A stretch of 64,000 nucleotides of DNA from Setoptus koraiensis (Eukaryota; Arthropoda), in contig CM106586.1 of the NCBI GenBank assembly GCA_048013815.1, positions 372,001-436,000 on the forward strand, read 5' to 3'. This document shows positions 19,660 through 31,321 of this stretch, one piece after another. The notes below the pieces were generated by a model. That model saw only the letters and a list, made by a program, of their open reading frames with translations, had not been told where the DNA came from and did not search any database. How positions within the stretch are numbered: the first letter of the stretch is position 1; every line of letters starts with the position of its first letter. The translations under genes were made by a program, and so were the position numbers.

Positions 19660-22600
19660 TTTTGGATGACGGATGTCATGTGAATATCGTGATATTTGAA
19701 CATGTTCCCACCTATCCGTTTTGATGATACTGCGTGTGTGTGTTGTGCATGTTGCTCGCAACATTCTGTGCAAGTATGATCAGCCATCAATAGGTCGTTT
19801 TTGAGACAGAGAAAAATTTCGGATGACGGATGTCATGTATAGTCATCAATTTCTGAACATGTTCCCACCTATCCGTTTTGATGATACTTCGTGTGTGTGT
19901 TGTACATGTTACTCGCAACATTCTGTGCAAGTATGATCAGCCATCAATAGGTCGTTTTCGAGACAGAAAGAAATTTTGGATGACGGATGTCATGTGAATA
20001 TCGTGATATCTGAACATGTTCCCACCTATCCGTTTTGATGATACTGCGTGTGTGTGTTGTGCATGTTGCTCGCAACATTCTGTGCAAGTATGATCAGCCA
20101 TCAATAGGTCGTTTTCGAGACAGAAAGAAATTTTGGATGACGGATGTCATGTGAATATCGTGATATCTGAACATGTTCCCACCTATCCGTTTTGATGATA
20201 CTGCGTGTGTGTGTTGTGCATGTTGCTCGCAACATTTTGTGCAAGTATGATCAGAAATCAATTGGTCGTTTTCGAGACAGAAAGAAATTTTGGATGACGG
20301 ATGTCATGTGAATATCGTGATATTTGAACATGTTCCCACCTATCCGTTTTGATGATACTGCGTGTGTGTGTTGTACATGTTACTCGCAACATTCTGTGCA
20401 AGTATGATCAGCCATCAATAGGTCGTTTTTGAGACAGAGAAAAATTTTGGATGACGGATGTCATGTGAATATCGTGATATTTGAACATGTTCCCACCTAT
20501 CCGTTTTGATGATACTGCGTGTGTGTGTTGTACATGTTACTCGCAACATTCTGTGCAAGTATGATCAGCCATCAATAGGTCGTTTTTGAGACAGAGAAAA
20601 ATTTCGGATGACGGATGTCATGTATAGTCATCAATTTCTGAACATGTTCCCACCTATCCGTTTTGATGATACTGCGTGTGTGTGTTGTACATGTTACTCG
20701 CAACATTCTGTGCAAGTATGATCAGCCATCAATAGGTCGTTTTCGAGACAGAAAGAAATTTTGGATGACGGATGTCATGTGAATATCGTGATATTTGAAC
20801 ATGTTCCCACCTATCCGTTTTGATGATACTGCGTGTGTGTATTGTGCATGTTGCTCGCCACATTTTGTGCAAGTATGATCAGAAATCAATAGGTCGTTTT
20901 CGAGACAGAAAGAAATTTTGGATGACGGATGTCATGTGAATATCGTGATATTTGAACATGTTCCCACCTATCCGTTTTGATGATACTGCGTGTGTGTGTT
21001 GTACATGTTACTCGCAACATTCTGTGCAAGTATGATCAGCCATCAATAGGTCGTTTTCGAGACAGAAAGAAATTTTGGATGACGGATGTCATGTGAATAT
21101 CGTGATATTTGAACATGTTCCCACCTATCCGTTTTGATGATACTTCGTGTGTGTGTTGTACATGTTACTCGCAACATTCTGTGCAAGTATGATCAGCCAT
21201 CAATAGGTCGTTTTTGAGACAGAGAAAAATTTCGGATGACGGATGTCATGTATAGTCATCAATTTCTGAACATGTTCCCACCTATCCGTTTTGATGATAC
21301 TTCGTGTGTGTGTTGTACATGTTACTCGCAACATTCTGTGCAAGTATGATCAGCCATCAATAGGTCGTTTTTGAGACAGAGAAAAATTTTGGATGACGGA
21401 TGTCATGTGAATATCGTGATATTTGAACATGTTCCCACCTATCCGTTTTGATGATACTGCGTGTGTGTATTGTGCATGTTGCTCGCCACATTTTGTGCTA
21501 GTATGATCAGCCATCAATAGGTCGTTTTCGAGACAGAAAGAAATTTTGGATGACGGATGTCATGTGAATATCGTGATATCTGAACATGTTCCCACCTATC
21601 CGTTTTGATGATACTGCGTGTGTGTATTGTGCATGTTGCTCGCCACATTTTGTGCAAGTATGATCAGAAATCAATAGGTCGTTTTCGAGACAGAAAGAAA
21701 TTTTGGATGACGGATGTCATGTGAATATCGTGATATTTGAACATGTTCCCACCTATCCGTTTTGATGATACTTCGTGTGTGTGTTGTACATGTTACTCGC
21801 AACATTCTGTGCAAGTATGATCAGCCATCAATAGGTCGTTTTCGAGACAGAAAGAAATTTTGGATGACGGATGTCATGTGAATATCGTGATATCTGAACA
21901 TGTTCCCACCTATCCGTTTTGATGATACTTCGTGTGTGTGTTGTACATGTTACTCGCAACATTCTGTGCAAGTATGATCAGCCATCAATAGGTCGTTTTT
22001 GAGACAGAGAAAAATTTCGGATGACGGATGTCATGTATAGTCATCAATTTCTGAACATGTTCCCACCTATCCGTTTTGATGATACTGCGTGTGTGTATTG
22101 TGCATGTTGCTCGCCACATTTTGTGCAAGTATGATCAGAAATCAATAGGTCGTTTTCGAGACAGAAAGAAATTTTGGATGACGGATGTCATGTGAATATC
22201 GTGATATTTGAACATGTTCCCACCTATCCGTTTTGATGATACTGCGTGTGTGTGTTGTACATGTTACTCGCAACATTCTGTGCAAGTATGATCAGCCATC
22301 AATAGGTCGTTTTCGAGACAGAAAGAAATTTTGGATGACGGATGTCATGTGAATATCGTGATATCTGAACATGTTCCCACCTATCCGTTTTGATGATACT
22401 TCGTGTGTGTGTTGTACATGTTACTCGCAACATTCTGTGCAAGTATGATCAGCCATCAATAGGTCGTTTTTGAGACAGAGAAAAATTTCGGATGACGGAT
22501 GTCATGTATAGTCATCAATTTCTGAACATGTTCCCACCTATCCGTTTTGATGATACTTCGTGTGTGTGTTGTACATGTTACTCGCAACATTCTGTGCAAG

Positions 22601-23859
22601 TATGATCAGCCATCAATAGGTCGTTTTCGAGACAGAGAAAAATTTTGGATTACGGATGTCATGTGAATATCGTGATATCTGAACATGTTCCCACCTATCC
22701 GTTTTGATGATACTGCGTGTGTGTGTTGTGCATGTTGCTCGCAACATTCTGTGCAAGTATGATCAGCCATCAATAGGTCGTTTTCGAGACAGAAAGAAAT
22801 TTTGGATGACGGATGTCATGTGAATATCGTGATATTTGAACATGTTCCCACCTATCCGTTTTGATGATACTGCGTGTGTGTGTTGTGCATGTTGCTCGCA
22901 ACAATCTGTGCTAGTATGATCAGAAATCAATTGGTCGTTTTCGAAACAGAAAGAAATTTTGGATGACGGATGTCATGTGAATATCGTGATATTTGAACAT
23001 GTTCCCACCTATCCGTTTTGATGATACTGCGTGTGTGTGTTTTGCATGTTGCTCGCCACATTCTGTGCTAGTATGATCAGAAATCAATAGGTCGTTTTCG
23101 AGACAGAAAGAAATTTTGGATGACGGATGTCATGTGAATATCGTGATATCTGAACATGTTCCCACCTATCCGTTTTGATGATACTGCGTGTGTGTGTTTT
23201 GCATGTTGCTCGCCACATTCTGTGCTAGTATGATCAGAAATCAATAGGTCGTTTTCGAAACAGAAAGAAATTTTGGATGACGGATGTCATGTGAATATCG
23301 TGATATTTGAACATGTTCCCACCTATCCGTTTTGATGATACTGCGTGTGTGTGTTGTACATGTTACTCGCAACATTCTGTGCAAGTATGATCAGCCATCA
23401 ATAGGTCGTTTTTGAGACAGAGAAAAATTTCGGATGACGGATGTCATGTATAGTCATCAATTTCTGAACATGTTCCCACCTATCCGTTTTGATGATACTT
23501 CGTGTGTGTGTTGTACATGTTACTCGCAACATTCTGTGCAAGTATGATCAGCCATCAATAGGTCGTTTTTGAGACAGAAAGAAATTTTGGATGACGGATG
23601 TCATGTGAATATCGTGATATCTGAACATGTTCCCACCTATCCGTTTTGATGATACTGCGTGTGTGTATTGTGCATGTTGCTCGCCACATTTTGTGCAAGT
23701 ATGATCAGAAATCAATAGGTCGTTTTCGAGACAGAAAGAAATTTTGGATGACGGATGTCATGTGAATATCGTGATATCTGAACATGTTCCCACCTATCCG
23801 TTTTGATGATACTGCGTGTGTGTGTTGTGCATGTTGCTCGCAACATTTTGTGCAAGTAT
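19660..23859 (+). repeat. 157-bp satellite array, about 27 monomers
   Basis: Head-to-tail monomers starting at TTTTGGATGACGGATGTC; the GGATGACGG box recurs at 19664, 19821, 19978, 20135, a fixed period of 157. Two main variants exist. One has ATGTGAATATCGTGATAT; the other has ATGTATAGTCATCAATTTC (near 19829, 20620, 21249, 22034, 22506, 23448). The second type recurs at 3-6 monomer spacing without a regular higher-order unit. Each monomer has GCATGTTGCTCGCAACA-type palindromic pieces. No coding. The last monomer merges at 23859 with unique HINE sequence. Confidence 0.95.
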
Positions 23860-24290
23860 TACATTATGTGCGATTTTTGAAACTGTTCTCACCAGGATAA
23901 ATTCTTGAAACTTTCTAGAGACAGCAAGCACTGTGCCATACACGATCTGTGCAAGTTTTATCAATTTTCTGTTTCTAGTATTGGCGCTATGGACAATTCT
24001 GGATCATGTTAGCTCATTCAATACATGTGATTTCTGATCACATGTGCCCATACATTATGTGCAATTTTCGAAACTGTTCTGTTTCTAGTATTGGCGATAT
24101 AGGCCATTTTGTGGCACATGTTCTTCCACAGTATGTTCAATTTTCGAAACTGTTCTCACCAGGATAAATTCTTGAAAAACTTTCTAGTGACAGCTAGCAC
24201 TTATCACTTCTTAATAAACTGTCCAAACCTCTAAGATTGTTCACTGGAAAAATTAAGCGCTCTTATACTGGTATAATCAGTATAACTTGT
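23860..24290 (+). mobile_element. HINE 3' end attached to the satellite
   Basis: Unique 3' region after the satellite, with two copies of GAAACTGTTCTCACCAGGATAAATTCTTG-type sequence (near 23880 and 24137). It ends in AAAAATTAAGCGCT (to 24261), a perfect hairpin TTATACTG (24263-24270) / CAGTATAA (24278-24285) and the tail CTTGT at 24290. The same end occurs in reverse at 62929. A subterminal inverted repeat to the 5' end plus a terminal hairpin is the layout of Helentron/Helitron2-type elements. No coding. Confidence 0.75.
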
Positions 24291-24780
24291 TATTCGCCCC
24301 TTCATTTGTGGGTGGATTGCAGTCATGTGAGCGGAGGGTAGAGGGCGCAGCCCGATACCCGAAGCGCTCATCAACCCTACCCGAAGGGTTCCCGTCGCAC
24401 GCAGTCGTCGCGGGAGCGACGACGGAGATGTGACGGCCTCCAGAATACGAGGCCGAAGGCCGAGTTCTAAGAACAATTGCAGGCTCATCCATGAGTGTAG
24501 CGAAGCATGAATTTGGCAACTTCCGGTCTCTCAACTCTTGGGATATCGCTATAACCAGAGAACCGGAAGTGGTAAAGAGCTAAAACTTATGTCATTGTGT
24601 TGATCGTCATCTGGAACGTCATTCTGATGAGTTTCAACTCTCTAGAAGCAACTTAAGGTAAAACCGGAACCGGAAGTTTCCGCACTTCCGGACCACTTTT
24701 CCTGATGGTTTCGGGTCAAGATGAACCTGTACCGGAAGTTTCATCATAATCGGCGCTGGGACCTAATCGCTAGAACAACC
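24291..24780 (-). mobile_element. XY transposon end, inverted, interrupted by HINE
   Basis: Reverse complement of the left part of the XY family (compare 25359-25884 and 37402-37926). It ends at 24780 with ...CGCTAGAACAACC, the family end. It contains the GC-rich block with CGTCGTCGC/GCGACGACG palindromes and several ACCGGAAGT motifs. The HINE end at 24290 lies inside it. It inserted into gypsy copy 2, whose gag starts at 24781. The partner end was not found, so no TSD could be verified. Confidence 0.75.
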
Positions 24781-25358
24781 AGAGTCGGTAAACAGATCGA
24801 ACCCCAGTAGAGAAGACAAACAGAGAATAGTCGAAGCCTTGCATAGAATCAACGCGCCACCAGTTGAAGAAAATGAAGAAGTTGACGAAGAAATCGACGA
24901 CGAGGAAGAAACAATCTCTGGGTCAAGTGCACGTGACCCAGAAGAGCAACAATCCAGCCGCGACTTCGACGACTTTTACAGCGATGAAATCAACTCGGGC
25001 GGCCGAGCACCGGCCCACAAATTCACGACAAAAGAAATGCGACCCGAGGACTTCGATGGAAACACCGCTAAAGCAAGACAATGGATGTCAGACTACCATT
25101 ATTGCGCGACAGTTAATAGGTGGTCAAGTCGACAAAAAGCAGAGAGGCTACCAGCCTTTCTGACCAAAAGTGCGAGAAATTGGTATAAGGTCTCAATTAT
25201 GAATAAGCCAATCGACAAAGATTTCGCAAGCATAGAGAGACAATTTAATTTGGTATTCATACCGCATTCAAACAAGGCTAACAAAGCGAGAGAAATAGAC
25301 CTCAGGAGACAGACGCCGAGCGAAGAAGTGAGTAACTTCATAGTAGACATGCGCTCAC
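24781..25358 (+). CDS. gag: Gypsy copy 2 Gag, 5' segment
   Basis: Open from the transposon junction in the frame of 24839 (a TTG; no ATG is needed because the true start is lost). It starts with an acidic Glu/Asp-rich segment, then a retrotransposon-Gag core (ARQWMSDYHYCA, SARNWYKVSI, FIPHSNKANKAREIDL) that would form capsid. It ends at 25358 where an XY transposon is inserted. The protein continues at 29427 on the other side, and the last 8 bp, GCGCTCAC, are repeated there as target duplication. Confidence 0.85.
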
Positions 25359-25984
25359 GGTTGTTCTAGCGATTAGGTCCCCAACCGGATCTTGATGAAA
25401 CTTCCGGTATAGGTCTATTCTGACCTAACTAAGACAAAAAAAGTGGTCCGGAAGCCAGGAAACTTCCGGTTCCGGTTTTACATAAAGTTAAAGCTAGAGC
25501 TCTGAAATTCACTACAGAGACGTTTCAAGCTACGCTGAACACGATGACATAATTTTCAGCTCTGTGCGACTTCCGGTTTTCGAGATATAGAGATATTACT
25601 GGGGTTAGAATACCGGAAGTGACCAAATTATTGCTTCGCTGCGCTCAGGGATGCACATGCGGTGTGTCTGAGAACTCGGCCTGCGGCCTCGTATTCTGGA
25701 GGCCGTCACATCTCCGTCGTCGCTCCCGCGACGACTGCGTGCGACGGGAACCCTTCGGGTAGGGATGATGAGCGCTTCGGGTATCGGGCTGCGCCCTCTA
25801 CCCTCCGCTCACATGACTGCAATCCAAACACAGCTGCAGGCGGGAAGAGTGAACGAACCAACTAATTCGTTGATATTCAGGGTTACAAGTAATACTGATC
25901 AAATCAGTATTTCGAGCGCTTAATTTTTCGTGTGGACAAGTATTGTTGAAGGATTCAAAGGAGTTTATTACAACCTGTTAACCA

Positions 25985-27310
25985 CCGAACTTCAAAATGT
26001 GACCATCAAACATAGACTATCGAACACTGACCACCGAACATCGAACGAGCAGATGGAACTGTCATCGGAAATTCGAATTTTCAATTTCGAAGTTCGAATT
26101 GTGACCAGCGAACTTCGTATTGTGACCATCGAACTCTGTACAAGCACCTGGAACTCGTATCGGAAATTCGAATTTTTCAATTTCGAAGTTCGAAATGTGA
26201 CCATCGAAGTTCGAATTGTGACCATCGAACTCTGTACAAGCACTTGGAACTCCAAATTTCTTTCGCAGCATGATTCACATGTTGATTGCATGCGTACGGA
26301 TTTTGGTAAGATTCTAATGGTCAGTTTCGCCACAATGAGTAATTTAGTTAGTCACACAAATTAGTCAATGGCGCACACTTAGTTATTGTGCATCAATTTC
26401 GAATATCGAAGTTCGAATTGTGACCATCGAACTCTGTACGAGCACCTGGAACTAGTATCGGAAATTCGAATTTTCAATTTCGAATTTCCAAGTTCGACGT
26501 TCGGAATTTGACCATCGAACCTCGACAGAGCAGATTAAACTATCATTAGGAATTCGAATTTTCAATTTCGAAGTTCGAAATGTGACCATCGAACTCTGAC
26601 CATCGAACTTCGACAGATCAGATGAAACTCTCATCAGAGAATCGAATTTTCAATTTCGAATTTGAAGTTCGAAATGTGACCATCGAACTTCGAATTGTAA
26701 CCACCGAACTTCGAATTGTGACCATCGAACTCTGTACAAGCACCTGAAACTAGTATCGGAAATTCGAATTTCCAATCTTCGAACTTCAAATTGTTACCAC
26801 CGAACTTCGAAATGTGACCATCGAACTCTGACCCCCGAACTCTGACCACCGAACTCTGACCACCGAACTCTGACCATCGAACTTCGACGAAGCAGATGAA
26901 ACTATCATCAGAAATTCGAATTTTCAATTTCGAATTTCGAAGTTCGAAATGTGACCATCGAACTCTGACCATCGAACTCTGACCATCGAACTCTGACCAT
27001 CGAACATCGAACGAGCAGATGAAACTCTCATCAGAAATTCGAATTTTCAATTTCGAATTTCGAAGTTCGAATTGTGACCATCGAACTCTGACCATGGAAC
27101 TACGACCATCGAACTTCGACGAAGCAGCTGAATCTCATTTCAGAAAATCAAATTTTCAATTTCCAATTTCGAAGTTCGAAATTCGAATTGTCACCACCGA
27201 ACTCTGACCATAGAACTAAGAACACTGAACCACTAACTTCGAACTAGCAGCTGAAACTCCCATGAGAAATTCGAATTTTCAATTTTGAAGTTCGATTTGT
27301 CACCACCGAG
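25985..27310 (-). repeat. TTCGAA minisatellite inside the HINE
   Basis: Degenerate array of GACCATCGAACTCT (14-bp) steps alternating with AATTCGAATTTTCAATTTCGAA blocks and GAGCAGATGAAACT spacers. Perfect 14-bp steps run at about 26950-27005. A unique 130-bp island (26270-26400) matches 12435-12540 in reverse. Confidence 0.85.
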
Positions 27311-27524
27311 CTCCTCACAAATTCGACCTAGTCAAATCTCCATAGGATTGCATACGAAATATTTTCGAGTAAAGCGATAATAGACCAAGTCAAATCTACA
27401 TCGGAATACATGTGTAATATCTAGCAGGATTCTCACAAATTTGACTAAGTCAAACCTCCATAGGATTACATAGTCACGTGAATAAACCTAGTCATCATCA
27501 CCACCCCAATAGCAGCTTAATTAA
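27311..27524 (-). other. HINE 5' unique region
   Basis: Reverse-complement match to 11740-11945: TTCACGTGACTATG, AATCCTATGGAGGTTTGACT and similar blocks, each partly repeated (GGAGRTTTGACTWGGTC three times). Ends in CTTAATTAA where the next element is inserted. No gene. Confidence 0.7.
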
Positions 27525-29065
27525 AGGACGACTTGCATTTAGGGTCTCCAGAATCAAACTGGTCTGACATACATGAATATAGTATTTTCGTGATCGGAAG
27601 AGCATACTGATCACGAATATACCAATTGCATCATCCTTTAGTTCGTCGTTTGGCCACTAGGCAGCGTTGCTGTTTCTCGCTTTGGAGGCCTCTGGAGCCC
27701 CAGTCTCTTGTCATAGAGACACGTTCTTGGTATCGTTGAATAGATATTTGGAAGACGCATCCATGAAGGGTATAATTTTCCCCTAGACTCGAATCCAAGT
27801 CCGGAAAAAAATCAAAAGAAAATTTTGGTCCATTTTGTGGGGCCCCAGGAATGTCCGCCCAGAGATTCGACAGCTCATAAAAATACCCCTATACAAGAGG
27901 TTCAAAATGATAGATAAAACATTGGAATCAAAATGAACGCCGATGACCAAAAATGAAAAAAACCACACACACATCCCCTCGAATTAGAGGTATAAGGCAG
28001 ATCGGGTGCTCTGCTGATTAGGAGCCAAGCTCGATTTCTTTAAAAATCGACACGTGGGCTGTGAATGGGCCCATGAAGACGTTCTTGATAGTCCAGAAGT
28101 GCGGTAGAGCCTACTTCCGGAGATAAGAAAAAACCCGAATTTCGGGCCTCTAAGGGGCCTCAAAACAATTATCTTCGCACAGTTGTCTATATTGTTATAT
28201 CAATTTCGAAGTAGAGTGAAAATTCACACTCTGCGTCACCTGAGCCGTTAGAAATGCACTGTTGGTTGTGTTAGGTACGCATACGCACTGCTTAGGATGT
28301 TGGGAGGCCCAAGGCCGAGTCGATGAAGATCGAAAAGGGGTTCAGTAGTACTGACAGTACCACTCAATCAGTGCACGAGTGAAGATTGGGGATGAATCAC
28401 CTCTATTCCAATGTCAATATGCCTTCAAATACCCTTAAATACCCAGAATGCGGTACCTCTGGTATCACGGTGATGAAGAATTTCCGCACCCCTGAAATAC
28501 CCACTCGGGTATCAGGGTACAATACCCTACCCATCAATACCCAAAACACCCAATTTGGACTTGGCCGTCATTCAACGGAGCACCCGATCCACCTTTTGTC
28601 TCTATTTTTGGTGGGGGGTATGTGTGGTTTTTTTCATTTTTGGTCATCGGCGTTCAATTTGATTTCGATGTTTCACTCATCATTCTGAAGCTCTTATATA
28701 GAGTCATTTTTATGAGCTGTCAAATTATTGGGCGGACATTTCTGGGGCCCCTCAAAATGGGGCCAAAGTTTGCCTTCGATTTTTTTATGGACTCGGATTC
28801 GAGTCTAGGGAAAAATTATACCCTTTATAGATGCATCTTCTGGAGATCTATCCAACGATACCAAGAACGTGTCTCTATGACAAAATACTAGGGCTCCAGA
28901 GGCCCCCAAAGCGAAAAACAGCAACGCCGCCTAGTGGCCAAACGTCGGACTAAAGGATGATGCAATTGTTATATTCGTGATCAGAAGGCTCTTCCGATCA
29001 CAAAAATACTGAATTTATATATGTCAGATCAGTTTGATTCTGGAGACCCTAAATGCAAGTGGTCC
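27525..29065. mobile_element. Long-inverted-repeat DNA element flanked by TTAA
   Basis: Left arm from 27525 (AGGACGACTTGCATTTAGGG) and right arm ending 29065 (inverse of GGACCACTTGCATTTAGGG) match over about 450-500 bp with moderate divergence. TTAA lies on both sides (27521-27524 and 29066-29069). The centre (28004-28585) starts and ends with GGGTGCTC and resembles the 1.0-kb transposons at 38316 and 41611, including the AAATACCC-rich end. No transposase. It is an old foldback-like element, possibly of a TTAA-targeting family. Confidence 0.7.
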
Positions 29066-29418
29066 TTAAGCGCTAAAAATGACCGAAACAGACATGGATA
29101 CAGGGTGTTGCGCGCGCGAGGCACAGGATGGGTCCGCTCATCGCGACCGCACAGGGCCCGGCCACACCCTTTTTTGCGTTAAACAGCTATATCTAGGTAA
29201 CCGGAAGTGGCAGAAGATTAATTTTGATTTCATCGTGCTCCGCTAGGCGTCATCTATCCGATTATGAATTTTCAAAGCTCTATCTCAATCTTTTGGTAAC
29301 TCCGGGACCGGAAGTTTCCTGGCTTCCGGTCTACTCATTCCCTGATATGGGGCCCCTACGGGACCCATGTGTGAAGTTTCATCGAAATCTGAGTGGGGAC
29401 CTAATCGCAAGAACACCC

Positions 29419-31321
29419 GCGCTCACTTTGTCTAGAATATAACGAGAACATGCCAGAAATCGAGATGGTCGACAAGATAAAGGCAAGAGTTCTCCCATCA
29501 TTTGAGCCCAATCTGACTCAAGCAGACCCTCAAACCATAGCAGATCTAATGAGAACATGTACCCTTCTGGAAGAAGGTATGCGAAAAAAGAGCCCGAAGC
29601 AAGCCGAGGTTAACATGGTTCAACGAAACCTAGTTTGCTATGAATGTAAAGGTATCGGACATCCCGCAAAAGTATGTCCTAGTAGAACGAACAATAGCGC
29701 AGGAAACAAATTCAATCAACACCCGAAAACACAGAATAACCGATATCGGGAAGGAGACTCAAAACACAACGAATCCAACAATAGAAACAAGTCATCGTAC
29801 CCACCCGCCAACAACAATGCAGCAAACCGATGCCGAGGAGGGTACAGGAGGCTTTCTCACAGATACAATGAGCAGAAAAATCCCACAGCAGGCCCCAGTG
29901 GCAACACCAATAACAACGATACACCAAGGAATAATCAAGAGAGGAACCAACCACCTAGAAATAACTATCGTGGTAATCAAAACAACAGACAAGGACACAG
30001 AAGGTCAAACGAGGCACCGAACATGTGCGCATTCATACGTCCGACCGCACACATCTATACAAAAATAACTGTAAACAAGGTGAATATCAACGCCATGGTC
30101 GACTGCGGCACGACGGTAACAATCATCAATGAAAAAGTGGCGGAGAAGTACAGATGGCCCATCTCAAACAGCGAAAATGTAAACCTCCAATCAGCAAAAG
30201 GCGACCGTCTAGACGTATGTGGCCAAATCATAGCCAAAATATCGCTTAATGTAGAGGACAAAATTTTAACGACGGAACACCCCGTCATCGTAACCAAGGA
30301 TCTGCCCACACAGATGCTACTGGGTCTAGATATATTAGCAGACCTAAACATCCTCATCAACACAAAAGAAGGCTCACTACATCTCAACAAAGAAAGAAGC
30401 ATCGACGAGGAAACAAACCATTGTTTCACAGTATCAAACGAAATAATACCGGCGAGAGCATCAGCCTGCATTGAAGCAATGTTTCCAAAGTCGGCAGAAG
30501 TGAATACAGTGCTCAACAACACATGCCTAGACCCGAACGGTATCGTCATCCCCAACATCATTGTTAAGCCAAAGAAACAAAAAGCAATGGTCATAGTGAC
30601 CAACATGAGCGACAAACCTGTAAAGATGAGAGCACGCACCAAATTATCAAGATGGGAAAACATAGAAAGCGACAACAATTCATCAGTTAACGCGGTCATA
30701 AAATGTGGCGACATGATCCTTAATGTCGGTGACCAATTAGACATCAACCAGAAGGAACAAATAAGAAATCTTGTAGCAAACAACAAAGACGTGTTTTCCG
30801 ATGGCGACCACATCGGGAGAACCAATATAACGAAACATAAAATCGACATGGTCGACCGTACACCCATCAATCAGCCGCTGAGGAGATCAGCCTATACAGA
30901 GAGAGAAATCATCCAGGAGAATGTCGACGAAATGCTTAGGGCAGGCATAATCCAACACTCAGAGTCGCCATTTAACAGCCCGATCGTATTGGTCAGAAAA
31001 CGCGATGGTTCCATCCGTTGCTGCATAGACTTTAGGGCAATAAATGCGAGAACAAAGAAATGGGCCTTCCCGTTGCCACGGCAAGAAGATATTCTAGAAG
31101 GGTTGGCAGGCTCCAAGTATATAACAACTTTCGACTGTAATCAAGGATACCATCAGATAGAATTAGAGGACTCGTCGAAAGAACTCACCGCCTTCTCAAC
31201 ACCCGAATCGCATTATGAATACACCGTAATGCCATTCGGGCTGTGTAACGCAGCACAGACATTTCAGCGAACAATAAACATCGCACTCAAGGCAGTGATA
31301 GGCACAGTATGCTATGTATAC
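29419..31321 (+). pseudogene. Gypsy copy 2: Gag, protease and RT, truncated
   Basis: Continues the gag frame after the XY insertion (TSD 29419-29426; first ATG 29450). One open frame covers the CCHC knuckle CYECKGIGHPAKVC, basic tail, protease with the DCG triplet and MLLGLDIL, and RT up to the codons before the catalytic MDD. It is cut at 31321/31322 by another gypsy LTR. Unlike copy 1 it has no stop after gag and no deletion in protease, showing that Gag and Pol share one frame in this family. Confidence 0.88.

Larger units (their letters stand above)
25885..29075 (-). mobile_element. Complete HINE inserted in the XY transposon
   Basis: On the minus strand it starts TAGCGCTTAA at 29075 and ends with the subterminal AAAAATTAAGCGCT, hairpin AATACTGAT/ATCAGTATT (25891-25911) and tail ACTTGT at 25885. 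The XY copy at 37402-38270 lacks it and reads CAGGGTTAAAATGACC, exactly the two flanks joined. The insertion therefore added no target duplication and removed nothing. The interior is a minisatellite plus unique sequence and a nested inverted-repeat element (27525-29065); no coding. Confidence 0.82.
25359..29418 (+). mobile_element. XY-family DNA transposon with nested HINE (TSD GCGCTCAC)
   Basis: Ends GGTTGTTCTAGCGATTAGG at 25359 and, inverted, GGGTGTTCTTGCGATTAGG at 29418. Flanked by perfect 8-bp duplications GCGCTCAC at 25351-25358 and 29419-29426, both inside gypsy gag. The XY part proper is 25359-25884 plus 29076-29418 (869 bp); the rest is a HINE. No transposase, so nonautonomous. An 8-bp TSD is compatible with hAT-like elements, but the ends do not show the usual hAT start, so I leave the superfamily open. 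Confidence 0.88.

Noticed and set aside
19003..19790. ORFs crossing the first N block
   Set aside because: Most residues are unknown (N), and the ends are LTR and satellite sequence.
11943..27095. ORFs of 60-150 codons in the TTCGAA repeats
   Set aside because: They occur on both strands wherever the minisatellite lacks stops, and the peptides are repeats such as FDGHNSNFE.
11728..29075. One giant foldback element spanning the two inverted TTCGAA arrays
   Set aside because: The two arrays belong to two separate HINEs in opposite orientation, each with its own ends; the empty site at 37922-37937 shows that the right one inserted alone.
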